Part shown: positions 57,972-64,000 of the stretch, piece by piece
Layout: every line of letters begins with the position of its first letter
How positions within the stretch are numbered: the first letter of the stretch is position 1
Origin: Tremella fuciformis
Taxonomy: Eukaryota > Basidiomycota > Tremellomycetes > Tremellales > Tremellaceae
Reading direction: 5' to 3'
NCBI GenBank assembly: GCA_032768795.1
Contig: CP136492.1
Coordinates: forward strand, 1,612,001 to 1,676,000
Length of the DNA: 64,000 bases
The notes under the pieces: generated by a model
The model's database searches: none
The model's input: only the letters and a program-made list of their open reading frames with translations
Told to the model about the DNA's origin: nothing
Program-made: the position numbers and the translations under genes

Positions 57972-59300
57972 ATGCCCACTGTTCTGATCACTGGCCTGAA
58001 TGGCTTTGTCGCCGTGCATGTTGCTCTCAAATTCCTGGCGGAAGGCTGGCACGTCCGCGGTACTGTCCGGTTAACCGCGAGAGGCGAGGAGGTGCTTGCT
58101 CTGCCTTGCTTCGCAGATCATGCCGGCAAGGTCAGCTTTGCGGTCGTCGATGATCTCGTGAATGGAGACTGTACCCAGGCGCTGGAAGGAGTTGAAGCGG
58201 TGAGCTGGCTTTGCGCGGGCATGAGTCGAATCTGTCCTAACGGAAGGCAGATCGCCCACATCGCTTCGCCTTCCACCCTATACGGTGCCTCGTGGGACTT
58301 CTACAAAGGCCCGAGTGTGGACGGAACGGCGAATCTCATCCGACAGGCGGCAAAGGCTCCCAGTGAGTAGGCGGTGTCTATACTGTACGCTCTTGGCGCT
58401 GAGTCCCAGACGTCAAGGCGGTAGCGGCGATGTCTTCGTTCCTCGCTGTGGTGGACTGCAACAAGCCGTTCGCAGAGCTGGCCGGGAGGACATACACTGA
58501 GGCTGACTGGATGCCTTACGACGAGACAGACTGTCTTGTCGAGCCAGACAAGGCAGAGTGAGTACCGGAGTACTGTTGGTAATTGAGCCAGGGCTGACTT
58601 CCCAGCTTTCACGTCCCGACGCTCTGGTACTGCGTCTCAAAGAAGCTTGCTGAGCAGACGGCTATCCGGGTCACCGAAGAGCTCGGCTCGCCATTCGCCC
58701 TCTCTACCTTGTGCCCTCCATGTGGGTTCAGTCGCCCGAGCGAACTTGGCTTGGACTGACAATCAGTGATGTATGGCCCCGCCTACAACCACGCCACCGC
58801 CGCAGACCTGGCTCAAGTGGACGTGTCCACCCTGTTGATGCACGCCACCCTCATTGCCGGTAAAGACAAAACGGTCCCACCTACCACCTTCCCTGGCTGG
58901 GCGGACGTGAATGTGCTCGGGCTTGATGTGAGGTCGGCTGACTAGCCAGGCGCGAGATGTTTCCACGGCGTTCTTCCAGGCGCTCTCGCAACGTCGAACA
59001 GGGAGGTATCTGATCGCGGGCGGCGTGACCGACTTTGATACCTTTGCTTCGATCGCTGCTGAGCTGCGACCGGACCTCGAGGCTGCCGGGGTAATTCCGC
59101 AGCACTTGAAGGATGGCGGTCCAGTCAGCAAAGGGTGCTATCAGATAGACACGACCAAGGCGAGGCAAGAGCTGGGCATCACTTGTGAGCTGCAACTCCG
59201 AACTGGCCTGCTGAGCAGCTCATGCCCAGTCTCACCGATGAGGCAAATGGTCAAAGATACTCTGGACCACTTTGAACAGCTCGGCGCGATCAAAGTGTAA
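57972..59300 (+). CDS. NAD(P)-dependent reductase 5 (extended SDR, divergent)
   Basis: Fifth paralog, tandem with 4. Start MPTVLITGLNGFVAVHVALK; then VRLTARGEEVLALPCFADHA, AHIASPSTLYGASWDFYKGP, KAVAAMSSFLAVVDCNKPF, the active site LWYCVSKKLAEQTA, the TLCPP turn, YGPAYNHATAADLAQVDVST, and ARDVSTAFFQALSQRRTGRY. It ends DHFEQLGAIKV. It shares LALP-x-FAD, LCPP and YGPAY-x-AADLA with reductase 4, so 4 and 5 form a subgroup apart from 1-3. Six exons with introns of about 45-60 nt. Confidence 0.86.
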
Positions 59301-59848
59301 ACACTGTCGAGCACTTAGCTTGCGTTCTAGAGAGCCCAGCCTCTGATGCCAAGTCATGAAATTGTCCTAGTTCGCCAGGCACAAATCCGGCATTTGCTTT
59401 TCAGAAACGAGGTCCATCGCTGGTGCGAAGAGACAATTGACTAGTCGGCAGTGACGTCGACCATGTGGTCCGTGCCACATGTCGATCACGACTTCCTCCA
59501 CTTTTCGCTGCCTGTCGACGTCTCTCATCCACCTTCTCTCGCTTGGCATCTGCTGTCTTTCTTCACTCGACGCCGACTGCCCGTGAATGGTATTGCAGGG
59601 CGAGAGGGTCATGTGCTGCTCACTCGTCCTTCCGGCATTTGAGTCCGCACAAGCGTGTTTGACGTCCGCATTGGGCTGTCCGTGGAGGCCTCCTGACATG
59701 CCCCAGCCGAACTCGGTACCGAGTCCGTGGTACGGACGGCGTATGCTCGCACACGATGTGGGCATGTCAGAGTACTTAAGAAGCATACATGAAGGGACGA
59801 TGACTGCATCCGAGACACAAGTCCCACTGAGTCAGCTCTCGACACAGG
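59301..59848. other. Spacer between reductase 5 and the secreted hydrolase
   Basis: About 550 bp. It contains a perfect inverted repeat CATGTGG/CCACATG with a 6-nt loop at about 59462-59481. No gene is supported; several short open frames are without motif. Confidence 0.5.
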
Positions 59849-61181
59849 ATGAAAGCCGCTGTCGTTCTCCCCGCTGTGGCGCTTCTCGGGGGCGCATCGG
59901 CAGCGCCTGCCAAGCGATGGAGCCAGGCGGACTCTCAAGCCGTCTGCAAAACATTCTTCGCCAACGTCACAGCATCGACAGACGCCAATGTCGACCTGGC
60001 CAGCGTCATCGGTCCTGCGTGAGTTCCCCATCGGCAGACAAATCCGCGGCAGAGGAATTGACGTACAGGCCGGCGAGCCAACAGGCTCTCGTCCAGTCCG
60101 AGGTCGACGCCCTCGCAGCTGGCTCCACCGTCAGCTCCCAGATGGCCCAGGCCCCCAGACTGAATGTGTCCGGCACGTATGAGCTCTACTTTGAATACTG
60201 CGCGCCCAAGACAGGCACCCCGAAGGGCCTCTTCCAGACCCATCACGGTATCGTCGGCAACGCCGCATATTGGACTGTCCTCGTGGACGACGTGACCGAC
60301 TACTCGTTTGTCGAGTCGGCCGCTGCTGCCGGGTGGGGTGAGTCTTAGTCTCCTTTATGGCGAGAGGGGGAGTTGATGGCAGCGACGCTATCGTACGACA
60401 GGCTCGGAGTCGGCAAGTCGAGCAAACCCGACGGGACGCAGATCGTCCAGATCGCCTACGAGGGCGCACAGTCCGCTGCCATCGCCACCGCCCTGCGTGC
60501 CGGCACCTTCGCCGACCTCGGTGCATTCAGCACGATCGTCGGTGTCGGCCACTCGTATGGCTCCGCCCTCCTCGTAGGCCTCGCCTCGTTCGCCCCGGAC
60601 GCGTTTGACCAGCTCGTCCTCACGGGCTTCAGCGCCAATTCCAGCGTCACCCCGCTTGGCATCGCGGGCTTCGACACCACCATCGCCTCTGTCGCCTACC
60701 CCGCTCGATTCGCACGCGAAGCGAACGACTATGTCATCACGCCCTCGGTCTCGGTGGACCAGAAAGAGTTCTTCCATTATCCCAACTACACCCAGTCCGC
60801 CCTCGATCTCTTCACCACGACCAAAGGCGAGTACACGCTTGGTCAGATGAACACTGTCGCCTTTGCCCTGCAGACCGACCGCTCGGCTTTCAGCAAACCC
60901 GTGTTCGTCATCACTGGCGAAAACGACGCGCCATTCTGCCAGTCAAACTGCTATGTCACGTCTCTGGCCAGTGGCCAGACACAGCTCAACACGGCCAAGG
61001 AGCTCTTCCCCGGTGTGGCCGACGCAGACTTTGCGACCCAGATCGTGCCGGCCACTGGGCACGGTATCAACTTCCGTGAGCTTCACGACCACGCGCACGG
61101 GCCAAGCAGGACTGACACACAGACACGACGGCCTACAATGCCTATCAGCAGATAATCAGCTTTGTCTCGTCCCATCAGTAG
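59849..61181 (+). CDS. Secreted alpha/beta hydrolase
   Basis: Spliced gene of about 370 residues. ATG at 59849 opens a signal peptide (MKAAVVLPAVALLGGASAAP) followed by AKRWSQ, a possible Kex2-type site. The hydrolase fold shows YELYFEYCAPKTGTPKGLFQ, the oxyanion-region THHGIVGNAAYW, LSYDRLGVGKSSKPDG, the nucleophile elbow VGVGHSYGSALLVG (GHSYG), the acid in VFVITGENDAPFC and the His in VPATGHGINF. A final intron joins GINF to a short exon HTTAYNAYQQIISFVSSHQ, ending at 61181. There are two Cys near the acid loop (FCQSNCYV). An extracellular esterase or peptidase-like role is likely; the substrate is unknown. Confidence 0.85.
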
Positions 61182-61400
61182 GTAAGCATATGAGAGATCA
61201 TGGACACTCTCTCCTTACTGCATATATTCGGAGCACGAGAAGTGCCTTGCACCCTGATGCATGCGCTCTGGTCGGACCACCCATTCACGTATCATGTCTA
61301 TGTTACAATATGCACGGCCATTGTCCTCGTTGCACTTCCCCTGTGTCGGTAACACCTGCTCTGCCTACGGTGGCAGGGCGCCTGCGCCCGACCCCAATCA
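61182..61400. other. Convergent spacer hydrolase/myosin
   Basis: About 220 bp between two stop codons; no feature is seen. Confidence 0.4.
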
Positions 61401-64000
61401 TCATGATGCTCGAAGAGGAGACGTATCCGGATCCAATTGACTCAACAAGTACTTGAGCTTCTGCACATCTTCGGTAAACGGCGCCGAAGAGCTGGCCGTC
61501 ATGCCAGCATGGCCCGCCTGCACGCCTTGTCCGGCCCCAGCGCCCTTATTCAAGTCTTCCATAGCCAGCCAACTGCCTCTCAGCTTTTCGAGCACAGCCC
61601 TGCAAAGACACTCACTGATCCAATTGACTCCTCAACGATTTTGCCTTGAGTCGGAAATGGCTATACATGGCCTGTTCGAAGGGGAAAGGCTTGCCCGGAA
61701 GACCGGGCTTGCCATTGCCATCTTGAAGCTCTTTGACGCGTTCGTATAGGAATTCCTTCTCCTCGCGCTCGTCCTCGAGCTGCTGCCGCAGTCCGTCAAT
61801 CTCTTTCTCAAGAGTGCGTAGGCGTTTGCCGGCTTGCGCATCAGAGGGCGAAGGGTAGCCATTAGGATGGGCGAAGGCGGTATTATGTTTACGCGAAGGC
61901 GTCAGCGGTGTCGTATCAAGCTTTCGAAGCTGGTCGGACATATCCCTGCCGAGAGCATCGTGGGATTGCTGGAGGCCTCGAAGCAGCTCTGCACGAGAGA
62001 TGTGGGCATTCTCGTTGGTGACTTGCCGTTTGCTCGTTTGTTGAGCCTGCGCAAGCTCCGTCATGAGCTGTTGGTTCTCTTGGAGGGCCGCTCGATATGC
62101 TTCCTCTAACCGGGCGATCTCCTCCTGCTGCCTGGCTATTCGAGCTTCAGCGGATCCAGCGGCGGCTCGGGAGGGTGAGAGATTGGCTGTCGACATCTGC
62201 CGTCTCTGATCCTGAAGATCCTTTTCTAGCGCGGAGACTCGAGCTTCTGCAATCTGGCGCTGTCTGCGTTCGTCCTCCAAGACTTCTTCGACGTCCTTCT
62301 CTTCTGCCGACAAGGATGCTCTTGCCGACCTGGCCTCACGACTCTTGGACGTCCGAAGTCGCTCGAATTGCCTAGTCATGTCCTCCAGGTCGGCAATGAC
62401 ACGATTACGATGTGTTTCCATCGACTTGAGCATCGTGTTGAGCCTGGAGTTCTCCTTGATCTGCTCAGCCAGCTGATTGTCGGTGAACTTCTTGGCCGAC
62501 TCCAAGACATGATAATGCTCGACCACGGTCTTGTTCTCCCGCGAGCGTAAGAGAGCGATCTCAGCATCGCGTGCCTTGATCTCCCCTGCTGCTTTCGCTA
62601 AATCGCGCTCGGCCTGTAGAGCAGTATTCCTATGGTCGGCGAGCTCGACTTGGGAATCGTATATTTGCTGTTCGAGTTGTTGTCGTTTAGCAGACTCGTC
62701 CATGTGCATACGCCCGAGATTCTCCATCCGCCGAGCCCAGTCGGCTTTCTCGTTCTCAATAGCGAGTACAGCGTCCTCGAGATCATCGTAATCCGCTCTG
62801 GTCTTCTGAAGCTTCTTCTCCAGATCCTAGAAGTCCATCAGCCATCTATCGTTTCTGGTCGATTTGCGCGGACTCACATCGCGCGCGGACGTAGCCGCTT
62901 GCACTTTCGCTTCCGTGGATTTGAGCTGAGCACGGATGGCAGACAAGTCCGCCTCGACCTGTCTTTTGGCCGCGTCAGCCTGGGTCGCGGCGGCTTGAGC
63001 CTTTGACAATGCCGTTTCTTTCTCCGATAGAAGCGCCTGAGCCGCCTTCAGATCCCTTTGAGCGGCATGATGGCTGTTCCGAAGACCCTCTACGTCCACA
63101 CGAAGCTTGTTTGCAAGCTGGGAAGCGGTTTCACGCTGTTCATCCAATGCTTTCTGCGATTGGGCGACCTGCTCTCGCAGTCGTGTCATTTCGGCTTCCC
63201 GCGACCGGTCTGCTTCTTGCCGCTTCATGTCTTCAGATGACTTCGCGGCCATAACTTTTCGGAGATCGTCGAGCTCCCTCTCCAGCTTCTGTCGAGCGGC
63301 GACTTCAGTTTGACGCTCTTTGTCTTTGGCGGCGAGCTCGGATGTCAGAGACTCAATTTTGAGACTAAGGGCTGTCCGGGTCTGATCGGCAGCCTCTTGA
63401 GCTTTCGCGGACTCGGCCCGCCGCTTCTCCAGCTCGACAACCTGCTTCTCCTTCGCGGCAATCGTATTTTCGTGGCGTTTGACAGTCTGCTGCAACTCGT
63501 CGTGTTTAGTCTTGAAATGACGGATATCGTCGTTCAAACTTGCCACCTGCGTATTGCCAGACTCGCTACACATTAGCTCACAAGTTCTCGGACAAGGGTC
63601 AGGCGTGATCACCTCTTGGTCTTCTCTAGTTGCAGCCTCTTCTCCATCTCCATGATGGAAAGCTCCGCCCTTTCTTTGGCACGTTTGAGGTTTTCTTCCC
63701 GGGACGCAACGTCACGCTTGAGCGACTCGACTTGCTGCGCTAGGTTGTCGCGGTCCTTTTCGGCTTTCGCCTGCGCCGTGGATCGATCTTTGCTATCTCG
63801 GAGCAGCTCAGCCTCACGCTGTCGCCATTGCGAGCCCTCTTTCTCCAGCAAAGAAGCTTGTTCTATGAGCTGGTCGAAGTCATGTTGCAGCTGTGTCATT
63901 TGACGTTTTGCAGACTCGGTCGCACTGACTGCTGCCTCTCTCTCGCCGTCCAGAACGTCGAGATCGCTTTCCAGCTCTGTGATCTTCTCGAGCAGCTCGG
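61401..64000 (-). CDS. Type II myosin heavy chain, coiled-coil tail (5' part outside window)
   Basis: Partial gene on the minus strand; the motor domain would lie beyond position 64000. Almost all of the visible protein is heptad-rich coiled coil: DRDNLAQQVESLKRDVASRE, KLERELDDLRKVMAAKSSED and others. The part near the end matches fungal myosin II tails: LEKKLQKTRADYDDLEDAVL, RRMENLGRMHMDESAKRQQL, VELADHRNTALQAERDLAKA, RDAEIALLRSRENKTVVEHY, HVLESAKKFTDNQLAEQIKE, and MLKSMETHRNRVIADLEDMT. The tail after the coil is LDH joined to WLAMEDLNKGAGAGQGVQAG, ending DPDTSPLRAS. The last intron is best read as 43 nt (GTGAGT to GGCAG). Myosin II drives the cytokinetic ring. Confidence 0.85.

Noticed and set aside
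61597..61612. Possible 16-nt intron (GTGAGTGTCTTTGCAG) at the end of the myosin gene
   Set aside because: It would keep frame, but a later acceptor (…GAGAGGCAG) gives a 43-nt intron in the same frame with a CTGA branch site near the acceptor, typical of this genome.

Overview
The window is nuclear DNA from a basidiomycete yeast, most likely a tremellomycete (Cryptococcus/Trichosporon-like). This rests on dense short introns (mostly about 40-70 nt, GTGAGT/GTAAGT donors, CTGAC-type branch sites close to the acceptor), GC-rich codons, closely packed genes on both strands, and protein families such as Hog1, Mga2 and a long type II myosin. The species cannot be fixed from sequence alone. Nearly every gene is split by introns, so gene ends and motifs are more secure than exact exon borders.

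Layout: COG1 (Golgi tether) and CGI121 (KEOPS) open the window. From 4.7 to 18.2 kb lies an array of six divergent bestrophin-like (UPF0187) membrane protein genes, three on +, two on -, one on +. Then come ASE1 (spindle midzone), a secreted single-pass membrane protein, a small lysine-rich protein, the MAP kinase HOG1, OPA3 and a small mitochondrial membrane protein. At 29.9-36.0 kb two NAD(P)-dependent reductase (extended SDR) genes flank a ferric reductase. Next are VMA5 (V-ATPase subunit C), OMA1 (mitochondrial protease), a histidine-phosphatase protein, MGA2 (membrane-tethered lipid regulator), a single-pass membrane protein and a mitochondrial carrier. Three more reductase paralogs in tandem (54.1-59.3 kb), a secreted alpha/beta hydrolase and the 3' part of a type II myosin heavy chain close the window.

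Mobile DNA: three apparently identical 683-bp copies of a non-coding Helitron-like element (47310-47992 on -, 52455-53137 and 53150-53832 on +, the last two head to tail only 12 bp apart), and a 256-bp MITE with perfect terminal inverted repeats and a TA duplication (50081-50336). They lie in the 6.5-kb stretch just before the second reductase cluster.

The most unusual content is the six-gene bestrophin array, the five-copy reductase family around a ferric reductase, and the compact Helitron-like family. I found no tRNA, rRNA or CRISPR array.
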